Assembly: GCA_951230915.1 (NCBI GenBank)
Contig: OX579637.1
Location: 19,778,001 to 19,842,000 of the forward strand
Length of the DNA stretch: 64,000 nt
Reading direction: 5' to 3'
From: Antitrichia curtipendula
Taxonomy: Eukaryota; Streptophyta; Bryopsida; Hypnales; Leucodontaceae
The notes under the pieces were generated by a model. That model had not been told where the DNA came from and made no database searches. It worked only from the letters and a program-made list of their open reading frames with translations. Made by a program: the position numbers and the translations under genes. How positions within the stretch are numbered: the first letter of the stretch is position 1; each line of letters opens with the position of its first letter. Shown here in pieces: positions 11,982-24,272 of the stretch.

Positions 11982-14900
11982 CTGTAGACAACAAAGAGAA
12001 AACTTAGTTAGAAGCAAAATACAGGAGTTAATTAACCCGAAGTACTACACAGTACGTAAAACACTTAGAATCGGTCACCTCAAGCACCTTTCGCGACGCC
12101 GGAATTAGACCCCTTCTTCACCCCCACATCGACCAACATCCCCTCCACTAAAACAGCCTCCTTCTCCTCCTCCTCTACTAAAGCAGCCTCCATATTCACC
12201 ACAGCATCCTCCTTGTCCTTCTCTTCATTCTCCGCCACGACAGTAGCCTCCTTCTCCTCCACAACAGCAGGCTCCTTGTCCTCCTTCATCTCCTCCTTCT
12301 CCACCTCCACCACCGCAGCCGTCTTCTCTTCCACCAAACCAGCCCATACTTCCGCGGGCACCAAAATTGCAGAGTCTGCTGCCACATTGTCTTCCTCCTC
12401 CTCTAACACGCCCTCCGCCACCTCCACGCCCTCCGACTTCTCACCCTCGACCTCACTCTTGTTGTTCAGGTCGGGAGGCGAAACTTTCAACACTTCAATA
12501 CAAGAGTTGTCGATCACTCCTAATGGAGCATCCTGAGAAACGAGTAGCAAAAAGGGAATCACTCAAAAGACAAATGAAACGGAGAGGGAATTTGAAATGT
12601 TGCAATGAATACAGCGTGATATTACAAATCCAGAGGTCACTGCCGACTTCAATCATACATAAAAATGACAAACGATCCTGAGCCTAGAACCTAAAACTAA
12701 CCTTTCCGGTAACGTCTGCCTTGTTAGGGCGGTTAGAAGGAGGACTCAATGGGCACAAGTCCCCTAGAGTATCATTCCGAATAGTGTCAGACATCTCCTG
12801 AGCACCAACTGAAGATGGATTCATCTGGGGTGCTCCAGATGCACTGGGGACAACTCCATCATTACGTAGGGAAGCGGAGCTAGAGTCATCCCCAGCACAG
12901 ACTGTCGGATCCTTAGAATTGAGCACTAAAGATCTAGAGGTGTCAGCACCCTGTACACCCGATGCACAAAGAAGCAAAGCAGAAACTGCGTCTCTTTCCT
13001 CCTCAACCGCATTGCCCTCGGCATCCAGCATGTCAAATTCCTCCGCAGTTTGTGAAGACACATTAGGCGTCGTTGCTGTGTGCTCCGATTCCATAAACAC
13101 TGCAGCCAAATTCTGCTTCACCTGATGCGCTGGAGTAATAGGATTCTTCTTCGGTTTAGTCGCCTTCTTACGATTTGAAACTAAGGGAGGGTCCACATCC
13201 AACTCCAAAATTCTCCTCTTCCTTTGCTTGCTCGTCCCCACTGTCCGGACTGCAGGCATTGGAGGTTCTACCAGGTTTCTTTCTGGCGGAGTTGGATTCT
13301 TCAACTTCTTAGGCCGCACAGGGGGTGGGGGAGAAGTCACCTGCAGTAACAATGAATACCACATAAGATTGGAGACAAACAATAGCAATCTATAGAATAT
13401 CATCTGGATCACTCCAGATGAATATAGGTAATGGAGTACTCGCCTCAGGTTCTATACGCTGTCGAGGCTCGTCGTCGGTCGCGTCAGAGTAGTTCAGCTC
13501 GAAATTCTCCGGGGATTCAGTGGCATCCGTCGGCAAATCCTCATTATCGACCGGGGATTGAAGGTGGACATTGACGGTGAATTGGTCCGCAATGTGTTTT
13601 GCAGTAATTTGCCCAGCGTTCTCCGCCACTGCAGAATCGAACACCTCCAGCACCTTCACACCGCCGCACTGGTTTACAAAGAAAATCATTAGCTATTATA
13701 TGTCAAGGCAAGAAATTATACTTAAGACAAGAACAAGTAAGTTTTTGATTGTCCCTACCAGTCCCAGGTGGGTAATCTCAGCACCCCCGTTCACGTTGAC
13801 AAGTACCATGTCATCCCGCATTAACCCTCCAAATAACACAAGTGTAGAGTTCGCCCTCAGATATGGTACACCACGACGCTTATATGAGCTAACATCCTCT
13901 GGAATATCTTTTGACCTGTACATAGCTTTGAACGCTTGCTGAGAGGGGAAGTAGTAATTGAATCGGCTCCGAGCGCTCTCTGCTTCATTGTATCCAAAGC
14001 AGAAAATCACGAACACCACAAACCCGCTTCCAGTCGCAGTTTCGGGAAAGCCATCTTTCGGGCCCGCAATGTAGTGAACAATATGCCAGTCCCGAAGTTG
14101 ATGCGCTAACTCCAACTTTCTTTTGTACAGGTGAGCCACAACCTCGTGGAAACCCTGCGCGTCTGTCATGATAACGGCAGGGGATCGAACTGAAGTGACC
14201 TTCTTCTCTTGGCATTTGAGGGCATCAAACAGTCGACGTAGATTACGGTCCTCCAAAATCTTGGCCCGTGGTCCGGTATTCGTGGCTTTGAACATGTACC
14301 ACAAATACAAGTGCCTTTTACCCTCGCCACGCCAAGCTATAACATCTGGTTGCATAAGAATTCCGCTTATATTCCACATGTTCACGTCCATGATCTTCGA
14401 CAGGTACTTCTCAGCAAATCCCTTCTCCATCGTTTCTGCCACTGCAACTTGGGCTCGTGCCTTAATGAATTCTTCCCACATTTCTATTACAGATTTTGGG
14501 CAGTCGGAAGGGTCACATGTCTTGTTCAAACCCTTCGATTGACCGTCGAGCCAAATCTTTCCGATCTCCGATGCCAAAGCTTTATCAACCCACAGTTGTA
14601 ATTCTGCACGGCCAACTTTCTTCTCGGTGGCTAAATTCTCCCATTCAGCATCCAGGTATTGATAATACTCTGGCTTCTTGCTGGGAAGATGGACTTTCCG
14701 GTAGTGCAACATCATTTCATTCTTCATGATGCGGATATACCTCTCTCTAGAGCCGGCCTTCGCAAGAGTCGGCAATGAAGAGGCCATGCCTCTTCGCTTA
14801 GCCTTCGAACTCTTCACACAAATCTCTTGTGCTTGCACCTGATCCGCCAGGAAATTGATGTCTTCTTTCCGAAGCCCATACAGAGTCTTGAAATCATAGA

Positions 14901-17605
14901 GACTCAATGGCTTCCGCGATCCCTTCGAAGGATTGGGTAGTTTGTCCTCATTACCGGGGAGCTTGTATTGCAAGTAGTCCGCTTCAATCTGTATCCACTT
15001 ATTTATGTCGGCGTCATCCTCCATAAATAACAACGGGATTTTCGATTCTGCGGATTCGGTCCCTTTCATAGAGGTGAAGATGGTTGAAATGAGTGGGAAG
15101 AACTCCTGCGAGAAGAACGACTTCTATTTGCGTCAGAAATGAACATCCGAACGGCATTAGCAACAATCCACAAAACCATCTGGAGTGATCCAGATGAAGT
15201 GATTGAATACGACAATCCCTATGGTCTATCACCAAATGTCTTACTCTGTGCTATCAAGAAGATGATTTCCAGCACTCATGTCAGCAGCAACATTGGAGTG
15301 TTAAACATGACCATCTGGAATGATCCAGATGGTTGCAGCATGAATTTTAGTCCACCATGAAAATCAGTAGACCACAATTTAAAACTAACTTTGAAACATA
15401 CCAGATAAGCAGGGGTGTGCGCTTGGCCACCGTACGCGGGCTGAGGACTTCCCATCTCCTTCCATTTGACTCTGGCAATTTGAAGCTGCTTCGTAAATGA
15501 CTGCTCCTTCTGTTCTCCGGCGACATACTGGTTAAGAGCTTGGGAGAGGTGTATGACGTCCAAGAATTTGCTTTGTGCAGCAAATATAGGAATGATTTTG
15601 AAGCACGAGGCGTCCTTGACATCGGCCTCGGGAAATTCTCCTTGCAACACCAGAGTCCTATATGCCTCCACAGTGTGTTGGCCTCCAATAATATAGTAGT
15701 TGGTATTGCTCGTAATGGAATCAACCTTCGGACAGGTGTCAAAGTAGCTTGCCTTTCTTTCTGCACCGTACAGTCCTAACTTTATGGGAAGGACTGTGAT
15801 GACCCTCCAATCTGCATTGAAATCGGTTTCCAAGCGCGCCTTGTTTATAATTCCAGGCAATCGAGTGTCTTCAATGCCACGATACACTAGGATACCTGGT
15901 GGACCTTTGTGCAGGTAGTCAAAATGTACTCGGAGGGTTTCACTAGCGGCGTTGACGAATGGCTGTTTCTTCCATTTGTACATGCAGTCAAAGTGAGTCT
16001 TGTACAATGCCTTCATCACCTTCATTTGCTTGTTGTCAAGCTTCTTAATCTCAGCCTCCTTCATTGCAACGCACGCGGAAATTGTAAGTTTACTAGCAGC
16101 AGCGTCGGAAGCAGTTTTGTCTCCTGGCGCTCCAACAAGTGATGCCTGCTTCTTTCCCTTCTTCTTTGGCGACGGTGTTGCAGCTGTCACCGGTACTATA
16201 GCTTGTGAGGGATTTGTATCATCGCGAGCCTCTACAATGAGCCCCCACTGGACTTCCATTTCTTTGGGTGTCCACTTCGGGATGTCGTCTTTGGTATCCA
16301 GTAATGCTTGTGACAGTAGTGATTTGCAATGACTTAGCTCCATCGTACTATAATCTAGGATTAACCCGTATATTCTCGTTCCACCCGATCCCGGAACTTT
16401 CTCCTCAATGACCAAGAGCACGGTGTCATTGTCAAGTCCCTACATTTCTTGAATTTCAAGGCCACTGTCACAGTGCACTTTCATATCATTCATGAGTTTC
16501 AGAACGATCCGCACGCGGCCATCTACTTCCTGCTTCCACTGAACCCCCCATTTCGTGACCTTTTTCAAGCACCTATAGACTGCTGCGGGGTGTAATTTTC
16601 CGACATAACAGAATGTATGAACCCACCCATCACAGTAGGGAGCAAGTTTCACTGGGCAGGCGTCTTCTGGACCCTCTTGAAGGAACTCATCACTGCATCA
16701 ATTCGACAATGCCGGTTAGTTCACTTATTTGTACCGTGGTCCATCAGATTCTTTTCACATCTTAGTCATCTGGACCACTCCAGATGACTGAATGAGGTAT
16801 GCCTTTGGCATGCCTCACTGCGTGCGTTTCTAAGAGACAATTAATATTTCATCAGATTGTGGAATTGTTTGTGAACGGTGGCAGTAATCACTCGGTACTC
16901 CTAATCTTGAGACTACCATCTGGATCACTCCAGATGAGAGGGGACGCAACTTGCCATTCCCGGATGTCGATATTGGTAAGTTATGTGATCGCTATTATTC
17001 CACGCCACTGGGTAATACTGAAGTTACTCGCTACTTCTGATTGTGAGTCTATCATCTGGATCACTCCAGATGACCAAGAATTTCAGTGAATGGACTAATC
17101 ACTGTCATTCCACACTACTAATGTAGTATGTGATTCACTAGCCGTTTCATATCCTGGGACTACCATCTGGATCACTCCAGATGGCTTGGAATGTATCTCG
17201 TAATTTTTGGATGAGTAAATGGACTAATTTTCTATCATTCTGCTCTACTGAAGTACGCTGTGTTATATTCTGGATGCTATTCTCAAGGTGTCCTACTATG
17301 GGAGCATCATCTGGATTGATCCAGATGTCCTACCTTAGTGATATTTGTTTCAGATTTTATTGTGACAGACATTTACATTCGTGGAACTACTTTTATTTTG
17401 TCATCTGGATCTCTCCAGATGAAATCACCTTAGAACCCTACCTAATACTATGCATCTGAAGACCTCCAGGTCTGCGGATATAGGGCAATTTCCATGGTAA
17501 TAGGGTTAAATGTGCCAAAAACTTACGGGTTATTCCACACCGGTGCCATTTCCTTGCCTCGTGGTGTTCCCATTCTCTTTGTCACTGACTGCCGTGATCG
17601 CTTTC
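11340..17605 (-). CDS. Seven-exon ParB-like / DNA-methylase-like / FCP1-like HAD fusion gene
   Basis: Phase-consistent exons on the minus strand are 17605-17527, 16692-15402, 15105-13759, 13668-13444, 13340-12702, 12532-12088 and 11981-11340. All introns are GT-AG except the fourth, which reads GC-AG. Junction phases (2,0,0,0,0,1) join the frames without loss, about 1,556 codons in all. Order along the protein: an N-terminal segment, a ParB-like motif, a methylase-like core, a Pro/Lys- then Glu/Ala-rich linker, and an FCP1-like HAD domain. Two lesions are seen: an in-frame TAG at 16440-16442 and a one-base frameshift near 11830. The true 5' end is probably further upstream, since the first exon found is preceded by an acceptor. 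The introns at 17526-16693, 15401-15106 and 13443-13341 carry copies of the 20-bp palindrome. A partial homologue lies at 39.5-42.4 kb. The overall function is unknown; a DNA- or chromatin-modifying role is inference. Confidence 0.6.
13401..13420. repeat. 20-bp palindrome in intron 4 of the methylase/HAD gene
   Basis: A perfect CATCTGGATCACTCCAGATG: 8-bp arms CATCTGGA/TCCAGATG around TCAC. It lies inside the 103-bp GC-AG intron. Confidence 0.9.
13444..15105 (-). CDS. Exons 3-4: DNA methylase (N-4/N-6)-like segment
   Basis: Exons 15105-13759 and 13668-13444 join in phase 0. Across the junction, LVLFGGLMRDDMVLVNVNGGAEITH continues into GVKVLEVFDS. This fits the SAM-binding motif I region of DNA methylases (FAGSGT, then a Gly-Arg turn and an acidic residue at the end of the next strand), but the FxGxG core is degenerate. 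The homologue at 39.5 kb reads VLSLFAGSKFMCAAM, closer to consensus, and has an intron at the same place and phase. No clear DPPY/NPPF catalytic motif was found, so catalysis is doubtful. The intron between the exons is only 90 bp. Confidence 0.45.
15177..15331. repeat. Two 20-bp palindromes in intron 2 of the methylase/HAD gene
   Basis: A perfect copy in GTGA orientation is at 15177-15196. A one-mismatch copy (CATCTGGAATGATCCAGATG) is at 15312-15331. Both lie in the intron between the ParB-like and methylase-like exons. Confidence 0.9.
15402..16692 (-). CDS. Exon 2: ParB/sulfiredoxin-like segment
   Basis: The exon holds YYIIGGQHTVEAY, with the G-G-x-H-x-V-x-A pattern of ParB/Srx-like nucleotide-binding folds, where the usual form is a Gly-x-x-Arg/His loop. 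A downstream run (FLDVIHLSQALNQY) fits the helix that follows in that fold. A Lys-rich, low-complexity patch (PSPKKKGKKQ) precedes it and could be a nuclear signal. The exon contains an in-frame TAG at 16440-16442, with open frame on both sides. ParB family assignment is by motif only. Confidence 0.5.
16767..17421. repeat. Array of six 20-bp palindromes filling an 834-bp intron
   Basis: Copies begin at 16767, 16917, 17053, 17164, 17308 and 17402. Three are perfect and the others differ mainly in the 4-bp loop. Spacing is 94-150 bp. The spacers themselves look related ('...atggactaat...tcattc...ctactgaagta...'), so this is a diverged tandem array, not unique spacers. The whole array lies in the first intron found for the minus-strand methylase/HAD gene. 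Confidence 0.85.
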
Positions 17606-18575
17606 CTGTATACAACCAGCATGATAGTACAAATACTTAGTGCATATACGATGTCAACAACTCTTTCTAAAACATAATTCAATGAAACTATGACTATGCT
17701 TATTGATTCGAATGAATCACTAGCAACTCCTGGAAATCTCCAGATGATAAAAGGTGAATGCTATAGACTGTCTCAGTGTGGACAGTTCGAGTAGTTTCAA
17801 CAACTCGCAGAACCAACAATAACGATAGAAAGTGCATAGAATTTGCATACTCGAGAAAACTAAAGGTCACCACTGCATAGAAGAATAGTTTTTTTTTATC
17901 AACAGCCAAAAAAGAGAGGACTGAACATGTGAGGAATTAAATTTTGCATTTGCTGAAAAATAAAGGTGGAGACAGTAGCAGATTACGTCGCGTTAGGACA
18001 AGTGTAGCAAGTTTGGGATTAGTATGCGGGATATGAGTGAACGTTTGAGCTAGATAGAGGACCTGATTTTCTCCTCAAAAACAGAGCAGGAAGCCAGGAA
18101 GTGGTCATGCGGGAGAATATGGCCTTTGAGACCTCCCCGGTGAACTATGCTGATTTTCCTGAGCTCGAGGATGGATCCATCAAGCCATTCTACAGTTTTC
18201 CCAAAGTACTAGTGATGCGAAGTTGACACACGTTCTGTGAGCTTTCGAAAACTAACGACGAAAACTGGAACTCAACTGGAGTGTACCTCATTCTGTGTAT
18301 TGTGTAAAAGCTCACAGAATGTGACTAAAGCACTTGAGGAAAATGCATGAACCCGTCTCTCTTGCTAGCTAGCTTTCTTGGAGACGGTGGTTATAACGTT
18401 AAGGTTTAGGGTGTCTGTTTGTTGAACTCTCGAACTCAAAATCACTCACCTAAAGTTCTATCAGTTGATCTGTCACTTTCGATCCAAAAGAACAATATGT
18501 CCGTCCAGAAATGCACGCACTCAGCAACTAAATTAAAAGAGGAAACTTGAATTTACCTAAGCAGTCTTCTATCAA
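17606..18575. other. Upstream region of the methylase/HAD gene
   Basis: Further 5' exons of the minus-strand gene should lie here or beyond, but none could be placed with confidence. The minus-strand frame at 17909-17700 has no recognisable feature. A degenerate palindrome (tcctggaaatctccagatg) is at 17729-17747. Confidence 0.35.
18229..18323. repeat. 17-bp inverted repeat with ~61-nt loop
   Basis: CACGTTCTGTGAGCTTT pairs with AAAGCTCACAGAATGTG with one mismatch. It could be a small foldback element. No flanking duplication was found. Confidence 0.45.
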
Positions 18576-18760
18576 ACTCCGCGAGTCGCGCTCCAGAGAC
18601 GCTCCTCCGTGAAGCTCCGCAAGTCCTCCTCCTCCGTAGAACTCTGCGAGTCGGCACTCCAGTCTCTGAAGCTCCGCGAGTCGGCGCTCTAGTCCGTGAA
18701 GCTCCGCGAGTTCGGTGCTCCAGTCCGTGAAGCTCCGCAAGTCGGCGCTCCGGAGAGAAA
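18576..18760. repeat. 30-bp GC-rich tandem repeat
   Basis: 'gaagctccgcgagtcggcgc...' repeats with a 30-31 bp period, e.g. starts near 18667, 18697 and 18728, with degenerate units before. A minus-strand frame (18788-18528) reads through as Leu-Ala-Glu-Leu repeats. It may be a repeat artefact or a 5' exon of the gene downstream on that strand. Confidence 0.7.
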
Positions 18761-18789
18761 GCTCAAACCCTACAAAGCCATTGTACACC

Positions 18790-20007
18790 CTGATTGCATC
18801 CCAACCTAGAAACCTTGTGATGCAATCTCTCTACCACTAGAAAAAAAACTAAACGAAGTTGAGAGGGCGTCACCAAGGGCGGAAGTGGCGCAACTGGAGT
18901 TGACAGCCAGGAAGCTCGCGCCGTCCCTTCCATAATTATGACGAATGATGGTCTTCAATGAAGTTCATTCATGTCATTGGGTGGATGGGGGGTAATAACA
19001 GGTTAAATTTTTTTGTCTTTCCCTAATTTTCAGGGTTTAGGTTCTATTTTGCTACATCTACGTTTTCTTTCAATCTAAAAATTTAGGTATGCATGCCGTG
19101 ATGATTCATTAGTTTAATTTTCTTTAATTCTCAAGGCGGACAATAAATCGAGCTCACCAACGGTTGAATTTACTCCACGGGAAAACGCAGGAATTTTTTA
19201 TTTTTCACACGATTTTTTTTTTCCAAATTTTGAATTGATATTTGCAACCAGAGACCCCAAATTAACTAGGAGAGGTCTACAACATACCCTAGACACGGCA
19301 CAAAATAGGGGCAAGATTTTACTTTTATCCCCTATTGTGCCCATTTCATGAGCCCAATTTAACGTCCTGCAATTCTCAAGTTGTTTTCTTTTCAACATGA
19401 AGACATTGAACTGGTATAATTAGAGAGAGAAATTGAAAATCACTATATTTTGGCAAAATAATTATTTATGCACTGACCGTATAAATCCTCCATTTTGATA
19501 TTTTGTGAATCCTTGGTTTAAAATATTCCAAAAGTATTAATTCATAACTCAGACATTATGTAATAAATTAAACTACTGTAGAAAACTACCCCTTTCCACC
19601 CTAAACCTGAAGGATGAATATTTGCAGTTTTGTCCAACTTACATAGAATAATTTTTTGTTATTCAATGGCCAGAAAATGGTCACAACTTCATTTAGGGGT
19701 CAATTTGAACTTCTAAAGTGTTATTAATACCTTTCCTTCATTTCCCAGGAACTTAAAGTATACTATAGAACTAGTTTATTGCAGCCAAAGGAGGGCCCAA
19801 ATTTTCATACTATATTGTTTTCAGTCGTCGATGGACAACATGTCAATAGAACAAATATACTATTTCCATCACATGACCCTACAGTCAATCCACACTACAT
19901 TTTAGCTAGTTAGGCACTGCAGTTCATTATTCCCGTCCAACAGAGTTCGGTAAACTGAATTTTACATTTCTTTGGTTTATTTAGATAAATAATACAACTC
20001 AGTCTGT
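18790..20007. other. AT-rich intergenic DNA
   Basis: No gene or RNA was recognised. One minus-strand frame at 19398-19198 has no motif. Confidence 0.35.
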
Positions 20008-20430
20008 AAGCCAAGGCTTGTTCCAAAGCCTTGGCTACAATTCATACTACATTTTTTTGGACTAGCCAATGGGACTCTCTAAGCCAAGGCTTGTTCCAAA
20101 GCCTTGGCTACAATTCATACTACATTTTTTTGGACTAGCCAATCGGACTCTCTAAGCCAAGGCTTGTTCCAAAGCCTTGGCTACAATTCATACTACATTT
20201 TTTTTGACTAGCCAATCGGACTCTATAAGCCAAGGCTTGTTCCAAAGTCTTGGCTACAATTCATACTACATTTTTTTTGACTAGCCAATCGGACTCTATA
20301 AGCCAAGGCTTGTTCCAAAGCCTTGGCTACAATTCATACTACATTTTTTTTGACTAGCCAATAGGACTCTATAAGCCAAGGCTTGTTCCAAAGCCTTGGC
20401 TACAATTCAATTATACTACATTTTTTTTAT
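20008..20430. repeat. 73-bp tandem repeat containing a 10-bp-arm hairpin
   Basis: Units start at 20008, 20081, 20154, 20227, 20300 and 20373, exactly 73 bp apart and nearly identical. Each opens with GCCAAGGCTT-GTTCCA-AAGCCTTGGC, a perfect hairpin, followed by a T-rich stretch. It is noncoding. Confidence 0.9.
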
Positions 20431-22316
20431 TAGCCATTATTATTTTACAACTCATATATTGGTTCTACTTTCTTCAGGAGGGCCTGCATTTTGATCCTGT
20501 ATTTTTTTGGTCGAATGTCATTTTCATGATTCTAAGTTGCAAACTTTCATTGATTATATTATAGAAAGATTAATGTACATAGAAGTTTGTATTATATCAT
20601 TATCTTTAATAAAGAGCATTAGAGTATTGCATTGGGTAAAAAAAACAATTAATTAGAAATTCATTGTGTTTATATAAATCAAATCTCCATGATTGATTGA
20701 TAATCATTTAAATATTGAATGTCTATGCTTCAAATCAAGTGAACACATTTCATTTCATGACAAATTTGAATGATTGAGTATTTTAATCATAATTACACAT
20801 TCAATCATATGAATCTCATTTTGAAAATAATATTGAATAATTTAATACATAGGCCTAGTATATTGTAAAAAATCAACCAAAAAAAGATTTGCGGCATATA
20901 ATAATCACTTATTTATTGACATATTTATGGGGTGAGTCTAAAATAATAATGTGGACCACCAATGAAACTCAAGTGCATAGAATTTAAATTGAAACTAATT
21001 CATATCAATTCCAAAAATGGTCTATACAATTCCTTCTACTATGCATCTTTCTACCATTGTAGCAATTATTCATGAAAGGCTTCTAAAATGAACGGTATGA
21101 TGTTTACCATTTCTTTAAGTGTACACCCAAAAGTGTGGTTAATTCTTGACGTATAAATGTGGTGCACCTTCATTTTTCCATCAAACAAATCATTATATAG
21201 GAACAAAAATCAATCCAATATATTCATTATATTAAGGAATTAAATTCATTGAAAATATTTGTAGATTTGTACAAATTAAATTTAAAATTTTTTATACTAA
21301 CAAAAGTATGATTTTGTTTTTTAGTCACTGAGGTACAATGGTACATGTATGGATTCCTCAAAGCTTAGCATTGATTTCCAAACTTCTTCTACAATTTTAG
21401 ACAAGTTGTACATTTAATACAACAAAGCATAAGACTTTGTACTGTGCTATTAAATTGAAATAATAAAACTTAGTTAAGTTACACTACATAGAATCATTTA
21501 TGATTCTTTTGTAACATCCAAGACATTCTTCAAAATGAAAATAATGGATCATTCAATTTAAAGACGGTTTGATACTTAGAAGACTTCAATTAATAATCTT
21601 TGACACAGTCATAATTATATGCATTATTTAAAAAAAGATGAGTCTAGCCTAGACAAGGCTGTGAGATCATAGACAAAAAAGAACGGGAGCCTATCCCGTC
21701 CCACATAATGGGAAAAATATGAAGAAAAAGGGAAAAAAAAGGGAATCAAACATGTAAGTAAACCTTGGCCAACAAATTGGAAATGAATGTCTAAATGGTC
21801 CAAAATAGCATAATGAAACTATGAAAAACATGTTCAAATTCAAGGGAATTTAACTACAACTAGATTTGAGGTGGCTTCGATTTTACATGTTAGAGAATAT
21901 TATAAAATTATTATTATTTTAAAATAATTATTTAAAATTTAAATTTCTCCTAATTTCATAGTTTTTTACTCTGCTTTTATTTTTTCAACTCGTTTCTATT
22001 TTGGCAAGCACTATGCCTGTTACAGGGCTTCGGGAACAATTTCAGAGGGCCATTGATTCAGTGAATGACAGAACTTCACTTTCGGGAACTCAAGGGCTAC
22101 GAAAGCCTACATAGATGTCGGTGGCGATAATAATCATTCACTTTCAACAAGACAGTGAAGCGCATTATGAATTTATGATCCTACAAAATGATTTCTTGAC
22201 AAATTAATATGTTAAGTGTGGAGTACTGAAGTCAAATTTACACCTCTTCCAGGAAGCAACTCATCAAAGAAATTATTTATTTTTTCTTCCAGATTCTAGA
22301 TTCTGAAGTTTTATTT
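20431..22316. other. AT-rich intergenic DNA, one GC-richer patch
   Basis: Mostly AT-rich with nothing recognisable. At 22013-22114 a 33-codon ATG-to-TAG frame beginning MPVTGLREQFQRA stands out in composition and could be an exon remnant. There is no support beyond that. Confidence 0.3.
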
Positions 22317-22620
22317 TGTAACTATAGATCTCAATGTTCTCCTTACATCTATGAACGCTTTGCGTACATCTCTCTATGATTTGTATACATCTACCAATAT
22401 TTTGCAAGCATTTCCTAGTGTTTTGCGTACATTCCAATACGACTTGCATAAATTTGTACATGATCTGCAAACTTCTCTAGGCATTCTTCAAAAATACCCA
22501 GATGTTATACAAACATCTCCAGATGCCATACAAACATCTCCAGATGTTGTACAGACATCTCCAGATGTTGAACAGACATCTCCTGATGCTCATGGTACAT
22601 CTTCAAATGACTAGCATAGA
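22317..22620. repeat. 21-bp minisatellite read through as an open frame
   Basis: At least twelve 21-bp units run from about 22350 to 22620. They grade from diverged ('ttgcgtacatctctctatgat') to nearly identical ('atacaaacatctccagatgtt'). Because 21 is a multiple of three, an 87-codon frame ending in QTSPD repeats stays open. It is treated as repeat, not gene. The younger units contain the CTCCAGATG half-site. Confidence 0.75.
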
Positions 22621-24272
22621 TCACCCAATCTTTTGCTTACATTTCTTCGTATTCTAGATACCAATTTAGGTTATTCAATGAACGAATGATTCAACCACTG
22701 AGATTATTGACTCATTTGATTTCCCAATGTCTCATACATATTACTTTCTGAATTTTCTAAATCTCATACATGCAATGAATTAAATTTTGTTGTCTACATA
22801 ATTGGTGCTTGGAACTGTCAAAATTCAGTAACTTTAAAATAGTTACCGTTCAAAAGAACTACCCAAGCCCCTTTTGTATTGGGTGTAATTTATTGTTTCC
22901 TGGGCAATGGAACTACGTTAGATTTGGGTAAAACATATTACCAGAAAATAATATGTCACTTCGTGTAATCTTCATTGACACGGTGTGCGGAGAAAGCATC
23001 TACAATCATTCCTAGCTTTGAAAGTCCCGTGACTTCCCTAATTAAAGTAATCGTGGATGGAATTAATCGTCTCACTATCAGTGGAGTGGATCCCGGATAT
23101 TTCAGAAGTTTCTGTTAGTGGACCAAAACTCGGAAGTCCTTTGCTTCTGTCAGTGGATCAAAACTCAGAAGTCCCAATCTGTAGAGCTTCTGTCAGACAC
23201 GTGTCTTTGTCAATTTTTTTTTCCCCCTAAACAAATGTTGGGATACTGCACCTTCAACCTCTGGAATTTGGAAGAGATTGCTAATGTCAGAGATTTCAAA
23301 AAATAAAATTTAATTAGTTAATTAATTAAAAAAAATAAAAAAACTTAAACGAATAAAACGGATTTCATTGCTGTCAGAGATATTTGAAGAGGAAGTTCTT
23401 TTGTTTTTGACACAAATGAATGTTGAAGAGGAAGTTCTCAAGTGTGTGTATGAAATACTACATTATCATGTAACGAACTTAATATGATCACAAGCTTTAA
23501 ATTGAAGACGCAAATCATGATCAAATAGGTATCCACTGCACCATCCATCAAAGCCAATGGAATTGGAACTTTACGAAGTCAAATTCCGAATCCACGAGCA
23601 CATTTAATGAACATCGACTGCTGAATAATGCCTTAAGTTGCTGACCAATTTTCGTTAGTCAAAGTCCACAACGAAGATCCGCCGCCAAAGCATCCCGTGC
23701 ACAATTCTGGCGGGATTTCAGAATTCTGAAAAACAATCTTCGTCCTCCCGAGAGGCCAACTCTTCTATGGTCAGCCATTCTCATTCTTTTTGAATTCCAC
23801 TGAATTCTCGTGTGCATCATGCATCTCCGGGCCGTGGCGATTTTGGATAACAAAGTCTGGGTGTGTTGCGGGTGCTCGCGCGGAGGCCTTCCTTGTCGAC
23901 GGTAGTTTGTGTAGAAGGTAAGACACTGTCACTTCTTCGTACTGCAGTTTCTAAGTTTCAGGTCGTCAATGTAATATTAATAAATCAGCCTAGAAAGATG
24001 TCCCACAAATGCCCTTGTTATCATCAGACGTGTCAACTGACTTTGAGCACATTCTATTGAAATGCAATTTATTGTGATCGGACGGAAGAGTGCAGCGTAG
24101 TGATGAAACCACTGTTGTATACATAAAACAAGCATGGTGGTTTAGTGATATATGACGGTCACCTGCAAAGTATTAGTCAGCCAACGGTAGACGTATGTGA
24201 ATCCGATATACCTGTTCGCGCATTGTTATACGAATACCGGCACACGTGTGAGATGCGTCACATGTAGAATAT
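22621..24272. other. Leader region of the DUF7869-like gene, no certain gene
   Basis: A short imperfect duplication ('tctgt.agtgga.caaaactc.gaagtcc') occurs at about 23111-23175. A candidate 5' exon of the downstream gene ends at 23917 with donor GTAAGA. In one frame its phase matches the acceptor before 24817, but no ATG was found in it, so this is only a possibility. A minus-strand frame at 23853-23659 is unassigned. Confidence 0.3.

Noticed and set aside
16767..17421. CRISPR-like pattern of palindromic repeats with spacers
   Set aside because: The spacers are related to each other and vary in length, the sequence is eukaryotic with introns, and no cas genes exist. It is a diverged tandem array.
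22351..22614. 87-codon frame with QTSPD repeats as a protein gene
   Set aside because: The whole frame follows a 21-bp noncoding minisatellite; its openness comes from the period being a multiple of three.
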